Below are positions 33,347 through 42,400 of a stretch of DNA of 64,000 bases, one piece after another. The DNA is from Bacillota bacterium. GTDB lineage: Bacteria > Bacillota > Clostridia > Christensenellales > SZUA-584. The stretch is taken from NCBI GenBank assembly GCA_023428025.1, contig JAEYZN010000004.1:1-64000 (forward strand), written 5' to 3'. The first letter of the stretch is position 1. Each line of letters begins with the position of its first letter. The notes below the pieces were generated by a model, which was given only the letters and a program-made list of their open reading frames with translations, was not told the DNA's origin and searched no databases. The position numbers and the translations under genes are program-made.

Positions 33347-34041
33347 GCACCGGTATCAAAAAGTTCGTCATGATCAACGGAAGCCCCAAGGCGTCGCCGC
33401 GCTCGGTCTCGGGCACGCTGGCCGCGCAGGCGGCAGACCTTTTCCGGGCTAAGGGAATCGAGACGTCCGTCATCAGTGCCCGCCACAGCCAAAACACCGG
33501 CGGCAACGAGAGCAGCTTCGCCGACATGCGCGGCGCCGACGGCTTGTTGTTCGTATTCCCGCTGTACTACTTCTGCGTGCCGTCCCTGCTGATGCGCTTC
33601 ATGCAGGACTATGCCGACAGCCTTGCCGCCGGCGGCGGCCCATCCAAGCCGCAGCAGGTGTACGCCGTCGTCAACTGCGGTTTCCCCGAGCCGGATATCA
33701 ACGAGGAGGCCGTGCGCGTCATCCAAAGCTTCAGCCGCCATATCGGCGCTTCGTTCCGTTTCGGCGTGCTGCTGGGCTGCGGCGGCATGCTCGCGGAGGT
33801 CAAGGACGCGCCGTTCATGAAAAAGGCCGTGCAGCAGATGGATCAGGCGTTTTCGCAGATGGCGCAGGATGTGCTGGACGGCAACGAAGCCGCCCGGTCC
33901 AACGTGTCCATCGCCATAAAAGTCCCGCGCAGGCTGTACTACTTCATGGGCAACCGCGGCTGGTTCAGTCTGGCGCGCGGCAACAAGCTGAAGAAAAAAG
34001 ACCTGTACGCCCGGCCCTACGCCCCCGGCGCGGATATCTGA
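33343..34041 (+). CDS. NAD(P)H-dependent flavin oxidoreductase
   Basis: A 232-residue flavodoxin-fold protein. The FMN phosphate loop is INGSPKASPRSVSGTL near residue 11, and FPLYYFCVPSLLMRFMQ near 67 is the flavin-ring region. Translationally coupled to the preceding reductase, so the two may act on the same substrate or as a heteromer (inference). The C-terminal segment with RRLYYFMGNRGW is typical of the larger members. Confidence 0.85.
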   Translation: MSTGIKKFVMINGSPKASPRSVSGTLAAQAADLFRAKGIETSVISARHSQNTGGNESSFADMRGADGLLFVFPLYYFCVPSLLMRFMQDYADSLAAGGGPSKPQQVYAVVNCGFPEPDINEEAVRVIQSFSRHIGASFRFGVLLGCGGMLAEVKDAPFMKKAVQQMDQAFSQMAQDVLDGNEAARSNVSIAIKVPRRLYYFMGNRGWFSLARGNKLKKKDLYARPYAPGADI

Positions 34042-34134
34042 CGGCTTCATATGGCAGTGAATGCGGCTTCGCTTCTGCGGGGCGGGGCCGTTTTGCATAA
34101 AAACAGGCCGCGTCAGGGCCCGTCAAATACTCTT

Positions 34135-34995
34135 CTAAAAATCGATATCCTTGGAGAAATGCTGGTAGTCCTTGTCGCCCTTCCAGTCGCCCCCCCACGT
34201 CCAGCCGTGCCGCCGGAACACCTTGTAGCACAAATCGTCGTGGTCGATCATGCCGGGCAGCCCGAGAGACCGGTCCACATACTGCGCGCCGTTTTCGGGC
34301 GCCACGCGGTCCCCGTCGATATACGGGTTCAGCATCGGGTTGATGTCGACCGCCGCGCCGTAGCTGTGGCGGGACAGCGTTTGGGACCCGGTCACGCGGC
34401 GGTAGCAGAACGAAGACGTGTTGTTGGCCTCCATCGACAGCGTATCGTCGCCCGGCTGGCCGAAATCGTCTACCAGCCTCACCGACGCCAGCGGGTATTT
34501 GGCCTCATACAGCTCATGGAATATCTCCGCCACATCCTTTGCCACCTTCCTGTGGACGATCAGCTCGCCGTCATGCACGTTGCCGTCAAAATCGTAATGC
34601 CGGATGCCCACATAGCGCAGGTCGTCGTAGCTGATCTCGATACCGTCGTCGTCCTCCGGGTAGCTCATGCCGGTGATCCTCTGTTTGATCTTATCGTTCA
34701 GCTTCATATAATAAAATCCGTCCGCGATCACTTCTTTTCCGTCCTCCGGCTTTGGCGTGGAGGTGGCCTCCGTCGTGGGCGACGGGCCGGGCTTCCCGGT
34801 GGGTGCGGTGGTGGGTTCAGGGTCCGCCTGTGTGGTGGCAACGGGGGAAGGCTCGGCCGTGGTGATTGGCGGTGGAGACGGCGAAGACGCCGCTTCCGGC
34901 GTTGCCGCCGGGCTGCTTTCCGGCCCTGGAGGCGCGCAGCCGCCCAATGCCAGCATCACCGATACGCACAGCAGCGCCGTTCCTTTGATACTCAA
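34135..34995 (-). CDS. M15-family peptidoglycan peptidase lipoprotein
   Basis: A 286-residue lipoprotein: lipobox ALGGC near residue 20, a long Pro/Ser/Thr linker (to about 85), then an M15C-type peptidase domain. Metal and catalytic residues are recognisable in SRHSYGAAVDINP (His and Asp) and WGGDWKGDKDYQHFSK (second His). Such enzymes are D,D-carboxypeptidases or L-Ala-D-Glu endopeptidases acting on the cell wall. The start is TTG with GGGAGGAG about nine bases upstream. Confidence 0.88.
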   Translation of the reverse strand: MSIKGTALLCVSVMLALGGCAPPGPESSPAATPEAASSPSPPPITTAEPSPVATTQADPEPTTAPTGKPGPSPTTEATSTPKPEDGKEVIADGFYYMKLNDKIKQRITGMSYPEDDDGIEISYDDLRYVGIRHYDFDGNVHDGELIVHRKVAKDVAEIFHELYEAKYPLASVRLVDDFGQPGDDTLSMEANNTSSFCYRRVTGSQTLSRHSYGAAVDINPMLNPYIDGDRVAPENGAQYVDRSLGLPGMIDHDDLCYKVFRRHGWTWGGDWKGDKDYQHFSKDIDF

Positions 34996-35024
34996 ACGCT
35001 TTTTCTCCTCCCAGCCTTTTATTT

Positions 35025-35053
35025 ATATTATCACACCCATTTTCAGTATTCAA
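35025..35053 (-). promoter_or_regulatory. promoter of the M15 peptidase gene
   Basis: On the minus strand TTGAAT (35053-35048), 17 bases, TAATAT (35030-35025), preceded by TGTG. Confidence 0.6.
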
Positions 35054-35156
35054 ATATCGGGGGCGGCTTAAAATAACAGATTAAGTCGCGATGCCAAAGT
35101 GACGATTGAAGTGAGTGGGAGATTACGCGGCTTTGTCCGCACCGGGAGGCATAGAT

Positions 35157-36458
35157 TTGCTTAATTTACAAGCTTTAAATAAAGCATCACGCGCGATGAA
35201 ATACGCGCAGGGCACTGCATTCAATGAAAAAGGCGACGACAAGAAACTGTATATCATCCTTCAGGGAGAAGTCGGCGTGATCGTCAGCCGTCCCGGCGAG
35301 CACCGGCTGGCCAAAAAGCTGGGGCCGGGCAACTTCTTCGGAGAAGCTTCCTTGTTTCTGAACAGAAATGAGTCCAACTCCTTTGTGGCGCTGACCGATA
35401 TCATCGCGCTGCCGGTGGACGCAAGCACCGCGCAGGATTTCTTTCGCGAGGAACCCGCCATCGCCTATGAGCTGTGCCGGGCCCTTTGCGAACGTCTCTA
35501 CGGCGCGGATTCCGCGCCCGCGAAACCGGCGGCGCCTCCTCAAACGGCGCAGAAAGCCGCTCCCGCTTCTGCCGCTCCAAAGAGCGAAAAGCCGGCGAAA
35601 AAAGCCGCCCCGGAACGCCCTGCAAGCCCCAAAGCCGAGAAACCGGCCACGCCGAAACCTACGACGAAACCCGCGCCGCAGTCTCCTGCTCCGCCCGTTC
35701 AAAAGCCTCGCGTTCAACCGCCGGTGCAGCCCGGCGCGTTCCCGCTTTTTCCCGAAGGCCACACCGCCTCTGATCTCATGCTCAATAACGACGACCGCGA
35801 ACACCTGATGGAGAAGGAAGGCGCGTGTCCGCTGTGCAAACGTCATTTTCACTATTTGGCTATCCGCCCTTCCAAGCTGATGCTGGACAGCACGGATTCC
35901 GACATGCGCCAGCGTTACAAGGGCATTGAGCCGTTGTATTACGAGGTCATCACCTGCCCGCACTGCCTGTACAGCGCTTTGTCCGACACGTTCGGCAAAC
36001 CCGTTCAGCCCAAACCCGGCTTCGACGCCGAGCTGAAAGCCATCCGGCAGAGCGCCGACATTAAATTCAGCATGGAAAAGGATTCAGACCAGATTTTCGC
36101 CAGTTATTATCTGGCGCTGTTCTGCACGCCTTACTGCGTTCCGAAACACCAGATGACCACCGCCAAGCTGCTGCTCAAGCTCTCCCGCGTCTATCAGGAC
36201 GGCGGCAACAGCGAGCTGGAAACACAAACGGCGCAGCAGGCATTGGACAGCTACATGTTCGTCTACCAGAACATTGAAACCACGCCCGCTCAGGACCAGC
36301 AGCTCTGTCTGGTGATCGGGGAGCTCAACCTGAAGCTGGGCCATGTCAAGGAAGCGAAGGATTTCTTCTTCAAAGCCAAGGTCAACCGGGTCGGCGCGCC
36401 GCTGCTCAAGCGCCAGGCCGAAGACCGCCTTTTCGACATTCGGGAAACCGAGCACTGA
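35157..36458 (+). CDS. cyclic-nucleotide-binding domain fused to DUF2225
   Basis: A 433-residue cytoplasmic protein in three parts. Residues about 10-115 are a cNMP/CRP-type beta-barrel (GDDKKLYIILQGEVGVIV, LGPGNFFGEASLF). A low-complexity Ala/Pro/Lys linker (about 125-205) follows. A DUF2225 domain ends the protein, with CPLCKRHFHY and ITCPHCLYSA as probable zinc ligands and TPR-like helices behind. The DUF2225 half is common in Clostridia and of unknown function. I prefer the TTG at 35157, seven bases after GGGAGG, to the GTG at 35115. There is no DNA-binding domain, so it is not a CRP-type regulator. Confidence 0.85.
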   Translation: MLNLQALNKASRAMKYAQGTAFNEKGDDKKLYIILQGEVGVIVSRPGEHRLAKKLGPGNFFGEASLFLNRNESNSFVALTDIIALPVDASTAQDFFREEPAIAYELCRALCERLYGADSAPAKPAAPPQTAQKAAPASAAPKSEKPAKKAAPERPASPKAEKPATPKPTTKPAPQSPAPPVQKPRVQPPVQPGAFPLFPEGHTASDLMLNNDDREHLMEKEGACPLCKRHFHYLAIRPSKLMLDSTDSDMRQRYKGIEPLYYEVITCPHCLYSALSDTFGKPVQPKPGFDAELKAIRQSADIKFSMEKDSDQIFASYYLALFCTPYCVPKHQMTTAKLLLKLSRVYQDGGNSELETQTAQQALDSYMFVYQNIETTPAQDQQLCLVIGELNLKLGHVKEAKDFFFKAKVNRVGAPLLKRQAEDRLFDIRETEH

Positions 36459-36596
36459 TCCACTCTCCGGTTTCTCATAACAAAGCCGCATAACACATCA
36501 CTTCTTCGCCGGTCCTGGCCGTCAGGCCGGCGATATGTCTTTGTCGCCGCTTCGCGTCATATATTTCATAAGGAAACGACACTTGGAGCGGTGACG

Positions 36597-38141
36597 ATGA
36601 AAAAAAACTTTTTTGCCAATACGATGATCCTCACGCTGACCACACAGCTGTTAAGCCTGATCGGCGTGTATTTCATTGCCTGGCTTTCGGGCAGGATAGG
36701 GTCCGAAGGCATCGGTCTTTACCAGCTGATCTCCTCCGTATACACACTGGCGGGCACGCTCGCGTCTTCGGGCGTGGGCGTCACCGTGTCCCGCCTCATC
36801 GCGGAATCCGCGGCCAAAAGCGGCGGGCGCTCCGTATCGGACGTGCTGCGCCGCGCCGTGGTCATCAGCGCGGTCATGGGCCTCATCGTGGGCACGGCGC
36901 TGTACTTTCTGGCGGACGGCATCGGCGTGTCGCTGCTGGGAGACCGCCGGACGGTGCTCTCCATCAAGGTGCTCGCCCCCGCCCTGCCGTTTATGGCGCT
37001 GTCCGCCTGCATACGCGGCTATTTCATCGGCATCCGCCGTGTGCTCAAGCCCTCCAGCGAGCTGGTGTTCGAGCAGCTGGTGCGCATCGGTATCTCCATG
37101 CTGATACTGAACTCATTTCTCCCGCGCGGGCTGGAATACGCCTGCCTCGCGGTGATACTGGCCTGTATGATCTCCGAAGCGGCGTCCTGTCTGTATGCTT
37201 TCGCCATGTACGTGCTGGAGCGCCGTCAGCATCCCCTGCCTGTTGTGCCCGAAAGAGGCATCATCTCAAAGGTCGCCCGCATCGCGCTGCCCATCGCGGC
37301 CAGCTCCAGCCTGCGCGCCGCCTTGCGCACCGCCGAGAACATCCTGATCCCACTCGGCCTCAAACGCCACGGCGAATCCCACGCAGGCGCGCTGTCGCAG
37401 TTCGGGCAGCTGGGCATGACAATGCCGGTGCTGTTCTTTCCGTCCGGCCTGCTGACCGCGGTCGGCACCATGCTGCTGCCCGAGGTGGCGCACGCCAATG
37501 CCATCGGCAATGCGGAAAAGATCCGGTCGATATTCTCCCGCGTGTTCCAGATGACGGTGATCATGGCGCTGCTGTTCTGCGCGGTTTTCCTCGCCTTCGC
37601 AGCCGATTTCGGATGGCTGATCTACCAGAGCGACATCATCGGCCGCCTGCTGGCCTGGCTGGCCCCCCTCACGCCGCTGGTCTATCTGGACTTCGTGGTG
37701 GACTCGATGATGAGCGGCCTGGGGCAGCAGCTGCGCACGCTCAAGATCAACGTGCTGGACTATGTGATCCGCATCGGGCTGGTGCTGCTGCTCATCCCCC
37801 GTTTTGGCTTCATGGCCTACATATTCATTCTGTACTCCAGCGCCATACTCAACGCCACGCTGAGCCTCCGCCGCCTGCTGCAGGTCAGCCATACGTCCAT
37901 CAAATTTGTGGAATGGATCATCAAACCGGTGCTGGCCGCCGCCGTATCCGGTTCCATCGTGGTGCTGGCCTTCCGGCTGCTGCCCATGGGCGCCGAGCCC
38001 GGCGTGCTGGCGCTCACCATCAAAATACTGCTGCTTTGCGCGCTTTACGTCGCCCTGCTGTTTGCCACACGCTGCCTCAGCCGCAAAGACGTGCGCTGGC
38101 TCAGAAACATCGTCAAATCGGCCAAAACGCACAACGGATGA
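36597..38141 (+). CDS. SpoVB/MurJ-like polysaccharide flippase
   Basis: A 514-residue protein with about 14 membrane helices and the MOP-superfamily polysaccharide-synthase/SpoVB pattern (IGSEGIGLYQLISSVYTLAGTLASSGVGVTVSRLIAESAA). Members flip lipid-linked cell-wall or capsule precursors; SpoVB-like paralogues are frequent in spore formers. The ATG at 36597 lies eight bases after GGAG; a GTG two codons earlier is too close to it. The exact substrate is not assignable. Confidence 0.88.
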   Translation: MKKNFFANTMILTLTTQLLSLIGVYFIAWLSGRIGSEGIGLYQLISSVYTLAGTLASSGVGVTVSRLIAESAAKSGGRSVSDVLRRAVVISAVMGLIVGTALYFLADGIGVSLLGDRRTVLSIKVLAPALPFMALSACIRGYFIGIRRVLKPSSELVFEQLVRIGISMLILNSFLPRGLEYACLAVILACMISEAASCLYAFAMYVLERRQHPLPVVPERGIISKVARIALPIAASSSLRAALRTAENILIPLGLKRHGESHAGALSQFGQLGMTMPVLFFPSGLLTAVGTMLLPEVAHANAIGNAEKIRSIFSRVFQMTVIMALLFCAVFLAFAADFGWLIYQSDIIGRLLAWLAPLTPLVYLDFVVDSMMSGLGQQLRTLKINVLDYVIRIGLVLLLIPRFGFMAYIFILYSSAILNATLSLRRLLQVSHTSIKFVEWIIKPVLAAAVSGSIVVLAFRLLPMGAEPGVLALTIKILLLCALYVALLFATRCLSRKDVRWLRNIVKSAKTHNG

Positions 38142-38162
38142 ATGGCGCTGTCAGGCTACCAT

Positions 38163-38624
38163 TCATTCTGGCGCCTTCTCCAGAAAGACCATCGTCAGAC
38201 CGGGCTTTATTTCCCGCTCCCTGAAGCGGGTATATCCCAGGCGTTCGTACAGCTCTAAGTTGCGCACGCTCCTGCTGCTGGTGAACAGCTCGTACCGATG
38301 CCCCGGAAACGCTTTTTCGATCTCACACAGCAGCGCCGTGCCGATGCCCCGCCCCTGCCGATCCGGCTGTACGATGAGCTTGCCGATGAACGCCGTACCG
38401 GCCTGCGCCCAGGCGCGGACTGACCCGATAATGACCCCCGCGTCATCCACCGCCTTCAGAAAGACACCCTTGACAAACTCGGCCCGCACGTCCTTAAGCG
38501 TCTGCGTCAGCGGCGGTATCTGCGGGTCCTCCAGCAGCCTGGCCTCGCTCTGATATGCCAGGTATTGCAGCTCCAGTATGTCCGGCAAATCCTCTTCTCC
38601 GGCTCTGAGTATCACCAACGCCAT
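38163..38624 (-). CDS. GNAT-family N-acetyltransferase
   Basis: A 153-residue GNAT enzyme. The acetyl-CoA motif is VQPDRQGRGIGTALL near residue 85, with NLELYERLGYTRF near 128. Start uncertain: the ATG at 38624 lies immediately after GGGAGG, so TTG at 38618 or GTG at 38615 may be used with better spacing. Acceptor substrate unknown. Confidence 0.85.
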   Translation of the reverse strand: MALVILRAGEEDLPDILELQYLAYQSEARLLEDPQIPPLTQTLKDVRAEFVKGVFLKAVDDAGVIIGSVRAWAQAGTAFIGKLIVQPDRQGRGIGTALLCEIEKAFPGHRYELFTSSRSVRNLELYERLGYTRFREREIKPGLTMVFLEKAPE

Positions 38625-38737
38625 TCCTCCCTTCGCTATCGTTTGCCACACCGGGCTTTTCCGTGCCATATCCCATAAACGCCCGCGTGGGTTTTCGCGG
38701 CGGGCTGCAACTATCCGGGCCACAGTTTAGGAATATA

Positions 38738-38766
38738 TTGACTATCACCGGCGTTCAGAATATAGT
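38738..38766 (+). promoter_or_regulatory. promoter of the VOC gene
   Basis: TTGACT (38738-38743), 17 bases, TATAGT (38761-38766), 33 bases before the ATG. Confidence 0.7.
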
Positions 38767-38799
38767 GAAGCCAGAAAGCGGTGAAAGGAAGGCTTCCCG

Positions 38800-39180
38800 A
38801 TGACCATCCGCCACTCCCATACTCTTGTGCTGGTCCAGAATATCCAAGCATCCACGGCGTTCTACACACAGGTGCTCAATCAGCGCGTGCTGCAGGATCA
38901 TGGGGCCGTCGTGCTGTTCGGGGGCGGCTTCGCCCTGCATCAGGCCGGTGAGCTGATGCAGACAGTGTATAAGGAGCCCAGGCAGAGCGCTTTAGGGCCG
39001 CAAGGGCACGACAACGTCCTCATCTATTTTGAGACGGACGATCTGGCCGGGGCCTATATGCAGATCGTCAACGCCGGGGTTCCCGTCATCCATCCCATTG
39101 AGCGGCAAGCCTGGGGACAATCGGTGTTCCGCTTCCACGACCCGGACGGGCATATCGTGGAGATCGGAGAACCGCTGTAA
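38800..39180 (+). CDS. VOC-fold (glyoxalase/bleomycin-resistance type) protein
   Basis: A 126-residue single-domain VOC protein with two beta-alpha-beta-beta-beta units. Candidate metal ligands are His7 (HSHTLVLV), His near 46 (FALHQAG) and Glu at the end (DPDGHIVEIGEPL). Members are metal-dependent isomerases, dioxygenases or drug-binding proteins; the activity cannot be chosen here. GAAAGGAAGG lies upstream. Confidence 0.85.
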   Translation: MTIRHSHTLVLVQNIQASTAFYTQVLNQRVLQDHGAVVLFGGGFALHQAGELMQTVYKEPRQSALGPQGHDNVLIYFETDDLAGAYMQIVNAGVPVIHPIERQAWGQSVFRFHDPDGHIVEIGEPL

Positions 39181-39231
39181 CCTGTCGGCCAGTATTCCCG
39201 CACAACGCTGAAGTATCCGGCCTTCCGGCTG

Positions 39232-39300
39232 TCAGCCCGCGAATATCGCGCACAACCCGGCCGCGGCAACAAGCAGAACCAGTGTTATCGTATAATCCAT
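39232..39300 (-). CDS. possible 22-residue hydrophobic peptide
   Basis: An ATG opens MDYTITLVLLVAAAGLCAIFAG and stops. GGAGAAAG lies about 12 bases upstream. It looks like one membrane helix, but short hydrophobic frames arise by chance; kept only as a candidate. Confidence 0.25.
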   Translation of the reverse strand: MDYTITLVLLVAAAGLCAIFAG

Positions 39301-39500
39301 TTCTTCACGGCTTTCTCCGTATGCAGCAACAACTTGTATTTACCCTTATATTACCACAACAGTGATCATCCTGGCAGAATTATTTCCCGCTGCTTTCCGC
39401 CTCCGGGCAGTCCATGATCATTTGTATTTTGGCCGCTCCGATGATAAACTTGAGGTATTCGGTGACACCACATATCATTGCTAAAAAAGGGGTGCCGGTC

Positions 39501-40358
39501 ATGATGGATGAACTGCTCTTCGAACAACAAAAAGAGATCACGTCCCACCTGATCTACAAAAAACTCAGCGAAACGGTCCGCGACCCGGAAAACCACAAAA
39601 CGCTCAAAACGATCAGCGACGACGAGCTTAAACACTACAACACGCTCAAGCGCTTCACGCATACCGACGTCAGGCCCCGGCGTCTCTTTGCCGTCTTCTT
39701 CTATCTGGTCGCGCGGTGCTTCGGCCTCACCTTCGGCCTCAAGCTGCTGGAGCGCGGCGAAGCCGACGCCACCGACAGCTATAATAAACTGGCGCAGAAC
39801 CACCCGGAGGTCGCGGCGTTTGTCAGCGACGAAGAGGTTCACGAGCAGCAGCTGATCGCGATGATCAACGAGGATAAGCTGAACTATGTGGGCTCCATCG
39901 TGCTGGGGCTGAACGACGCGCTGGTCGAGCTGACGGGCGCGCTGGCCGGGTTCACGTTTGCGTTCCAGAACACGCAGCTCATCGCCGTCACCGGCCTGAT
40001 CACCGGTATCAGCGCCTCCTTCTCCATGGCGACCAGCGAATACCTCTCCACCGTCAACGAGACGGGGGACCGCAAGGAATCGCTGAAGTCCGCGCTGTAC
40101 ACCGGCCTTGCCTATGTGCTGACCGTGGCGGTGCTGGTCCTGCCATACCTGCTGATATCCAACCCGTTCGTCAGCCTGGGCGTCACGCTGGCGGCCGCGG
40201 TGCTGGTCATCCTCGTATTCAACTTCTATGTCTCTGTCGCCAAAGACACGGGGTTCAAGCGCCGTTTCTGGGAGATGGTGCTCATCAGCCTGGGTGTTTC
40301 CGCCATCTCGTTCCTCATCGGCCTGCTGGTCAAGAACGTGTTCGGTATCGACATGTAG
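39501..40358 (+). CDS. ferritin-like domain fused to VIT1/CCC1 membrane domain
   Basis: A 285-residue protein. Residues about 5-125 form a ferritin/rubrerythrin-like helical bundle with Glu/His residues suited to di-iron binding (QQKEITSHL, SDDELKHYNTL, GEADATDSY, SDEEVHEQQL). The C-terminal part (about 130-285) is a VIT1/CCC1-type transporter domain (GLNDALVELTGALAGFTFA, SMATSEYLS). This layout is known from MbfA-like iron or manganese exporters. The first of two adjacent ATGs is taken, eight bases after AAAGGGGTG. Confidence 0.88.
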   Translation: MMDELLFEQQKEITSHLIYKKLSETVRDPENHKTLKTISDDELKHYNTLKRFTHTDVRPRRLFAVFFYLVARCFGLTFGLKLLERGEADATDSYNKLAQNHPEVAAFVSDEEVHEQQLIAMINEDKLNYVGSIVLGLNDALVELTGALAGFTFAFQNTQLIAVTGLITGISASFSMATSEYLSTVNETGDRKESLKSALYTGLAYVLTVAVLVLPYLLISNPFVSLGVTLAAAVLVILVFNFYVSVAKDTGFKRRFWEMVLISLGVSAISFLIGLLVKNVFGIDM

Positions 40359-40515
40359 CCTCTACCCCGCCTGTCGTTTCAGATCCCCTCTTTGCTTATG
40401 CCCGTGGCGTTCGGCTGTTTCCCCATCCCTGCCGTCCCGCAGCCACATCAATCCTGATCCCACATCTTTTTCCCGTTTTTGTTTTGCTTTTTTCAGACAT
40501 TTTTTCCATTCCCGC

Positions 40516-40544
40516 TTGACAGTCATATTGTAATAGTGTACTAT
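40516..40544 (+). promoter_or_regulatory. promoter of the second GntR-ABC operon
   Basis: TTGACA (40516-40521), 17 bases, TACTAT (40539-40544). The -10 lies within the palindrome at 40537-40556. Confidence 0.85.
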
Positions 40545-40556
40545 CTATCTAGTACA
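40537..40556. promoter_or_regulatory. operator of the second GntR (YtrA-type) regulator
   Basis: TGTACTA-TCTATC-TAGTACA is a perfect 7-bp inverted repeat with a 6-base spacer covering the -10. This is the placement expected for autorepression by the adjacent YtrA-type GntR protein. Confidence 0.75.
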
Positions 40557-40575
40557 TTCGAGACGAGGTGATTCC

Positions 40576-40929
40576 ATGCAATACAACAGCCGCGCGCCCA
40601 TCTACCTGCAGGTCATCGACGACGTCGCAAAACGCATGGTGAAAGGCGACATACGGCCGGGGGAAAAGCTGCCGTCCACCCGGGCGCTGGCGGTGGATTA
40701 TGAGGTCAACCCCAATACGGCGGCGAGAATATATAAGGAGATGGAAACGATGGGCCTGTGCTATACCGAACGTGGATTGGGCACGTTCATGACGGACGAC
40801 AAAGCCGTGGTGGATCAACTGCGGAAGGATATGGCGGATAAGCTGACGCGCGAGTTCGTGCACGAGATGGCGGCGCTCGGCTTCACCGCTCAAGATATGA
40901 AACAAGCGATCGAGGAGGAGATGCAATAA
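40576..40929 (+). CDS. GntR-family regulator, YtrA type
   Basis: A 117-residue regulator with the YtrA plan: winged helix (APIYLQVIDDVAKRMVKGDIRPGEKLPSTRALAVDYEVNPNTAARIYKE, by parts), wing at RGLGTFM, and a short helical tail. First gene of an operon with an ABC ATPase, a permease and a lipoprotein. Its stop shares one base with the ATPase start (TAATG). Target is the palindrome at 40537-40556. Confidence 0.93.
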   Translation: MQYNSRAPIYLQVIDDVAKRMVKGDIRPGEKLPSTRALAVDYEVNPNTAARIYKEMETMGLCYTERGLGTFMTDDKAVVDQLRKDMADKLTREFVHEMAALGFTAQDMKQAIEEEMQ

Positions 40930-41624
40930 TGCAAAGTCTTTCAACTGCGCAGCTGACAAAGCGCTATGCGCAGAAAACAGCTGTGAACGGCGCCACCGTC
41001 TCTCTGAGCCCCGGGCGGATATACGGGCTGCTGGGGCCCAACGGCAGCGGCAAGTCCACATTCATGAAGATGGCCGCGGGCCTGGTGCGGCCCACTTCCG
41101 GCGAGCTGAAAATCATGGACCGGCCGGTAAGCCCCGCGTCGCGGGCGCATGTCGCGTTCATGCCCACCGAGCCCTACTTCTACAGCTACATGACGATCAA
41201 ACAGGTGGGCGTGTTCCACGCGGACTTCTACGCAGACTTCTCGTCCGCGGAGTATGCCCGGCTGATCGGCTCCATGGGGCTGCAGATGGATATGAAGGTG
41301 TCGGCGCTGTCGTCCGGCATGGCGGCCAAGCTGAAGCTGGCGGCCGCCGCCGCGCGGGACGCCCGCCTCATCATGCTGGACGAACCGCTGAATGGCATCG
41401 ATATCATCGCGCGCGACGTGATCATGTCGGCCATCATCGAAAAGGCCAACGAGACCAACACCATATTGCTCTCCAGCCATCTGATCGACGTCCTGGAGAA
41501 CATACTCGACGAGGTGATCTTCATCAAGGACGGTTACATCGTGCTTCAGGGAAACGCCGAGTCCGTCCGCGAGCAGCACGGAAAATCCATCGTGGATCTT
41601 TACAGGGAGGTTTTCGCATCATGA
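40929..41624 (+). CDS. ABC transporter ATPase
   Basis: A 231-residue ABC ATPase. Walker A is GPNGSGKST near residue 36. The signature LSSGM near 124 departs from LSGGQ. Walker B is LIMLDEPLNGID and the H-loop is in LSSHL. The stop overlaps the permease start (ATGA). It belongs to the exporter set controlled by the upstream GntR. Confidence 0.93.
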   Translation: MQSLSTAQLTKRYAQKTAVNGATVSLSPGRIYGLLGPNGSGKSTFMKMAAGLVRPTSGELKIMDRPVSPASRAHVAFMPTEPYFYSYMTIKQVGVFHADFYADFSSAEYARLIGSMGLQMDMKVSALSSGMAAKLKLAAAAARDARLIMLDEPLNGIDIIARDVIMSAIIEKANETNTILLSSHLIDVLENILDEVIFIKDGYIVLQGNAESVREQHGKSIVDLYREVFAS

Positions 41625-42388
41625 GCAAGCTGATGAAATATGAACTGCTGCGCAGAAAGCCGCTGCTGATCGGCGGGGCGCTTTCGATGCTGTTTGCGGA
41701 AGGGCTCACGCTGCTGGGCATACACCTGAACGGCGGCTGGAACGCACTCGTCATCGTCATGACGGTGCTGCTCGTGGTGGGCGGGCTTATCCTGGCCTTC
41801 CTGGACGGAGTGACGCGGCTTTATTCGGACTTCAAGCAAAAGCACGGCTACATGATATTCATGACGCCGCAGAGCGGTTACAAAATCATATGGGCCAAGA
41901 CCATCTTCGGCGTGCTGGAAGTATTGGCGGCGGGCCTCATCATCGCGGGCTGCGCGGCGCTCAGCGTTTCGGCGGTCGACAGAGTGCACAACGGCATCGT
42001 GAGCAACTTCTTTGCCGCCCTCGGCATCAGCACCGGAATGGTCGTCGGCGTCGGCTTTCTCGGGTTGTTCCAGCTCATGGCCCAGCTCTCGATCGCCTTC
42101 CTGGCCGTCACGGTCAGCCGCAGCTTCATGCAGAACAACAGCTACAGCTGGCTGATCGCGCTGCTGATGTACTTCGCGCTCGCCCTGGGCGTCAACGTTG
42201 TGAACAGCGTTCTGCTGGTGGCTTTCGGCCTTGTGGGAGACACGCTGCAGATCGCCAGCGACGCCGCGCTTATCAGCAGCGGCATCCTCGGAAAGTATTT
42301 TGCGATCGGCGCCGTCACCTACTCAATGTGGTTTGTCGCCTGCACCGTCATATCGGGCCGCCTCGTCAGGCGCGGCATCGATCTTTAA
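41621..42388 (+). CDS. ABC-2 type exporter permease
   Basis: A 255-residue protein with about six membrane helices, including a large N-terminal hairpin and a Gly-rich central helix (GISTGMVVGVGFLGLFQLMAQLSIAFLAV). Coupled to the ATPase gene by overlap. Substrate unknown. Confidence 0.85.
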   Translation: MSKLMKYELLRRKPLLIGGALSMLFAEGLTLLGIHLNGGWNALVIVMTVLLVVGGLILAFLDGVTRLYSDFKQKHGYMIFMTPQSGYKIIWAKTIFGVLEVLAAGLIIAGCAALSVSAVDRVHNGIVSNFFAALGISTGMVVGVGFLGLFQLMAQLSIAFLAVTVSRSFMQNNSYSWLIALLMYFALALGVNVVNSVLLVAFGLVGDTLQIASDAALISSGILGKYFAIGAVTYSMWFVACTVISGRLVRRGIDL

Positions 42389-42400
42389 GGAGGATCATAT

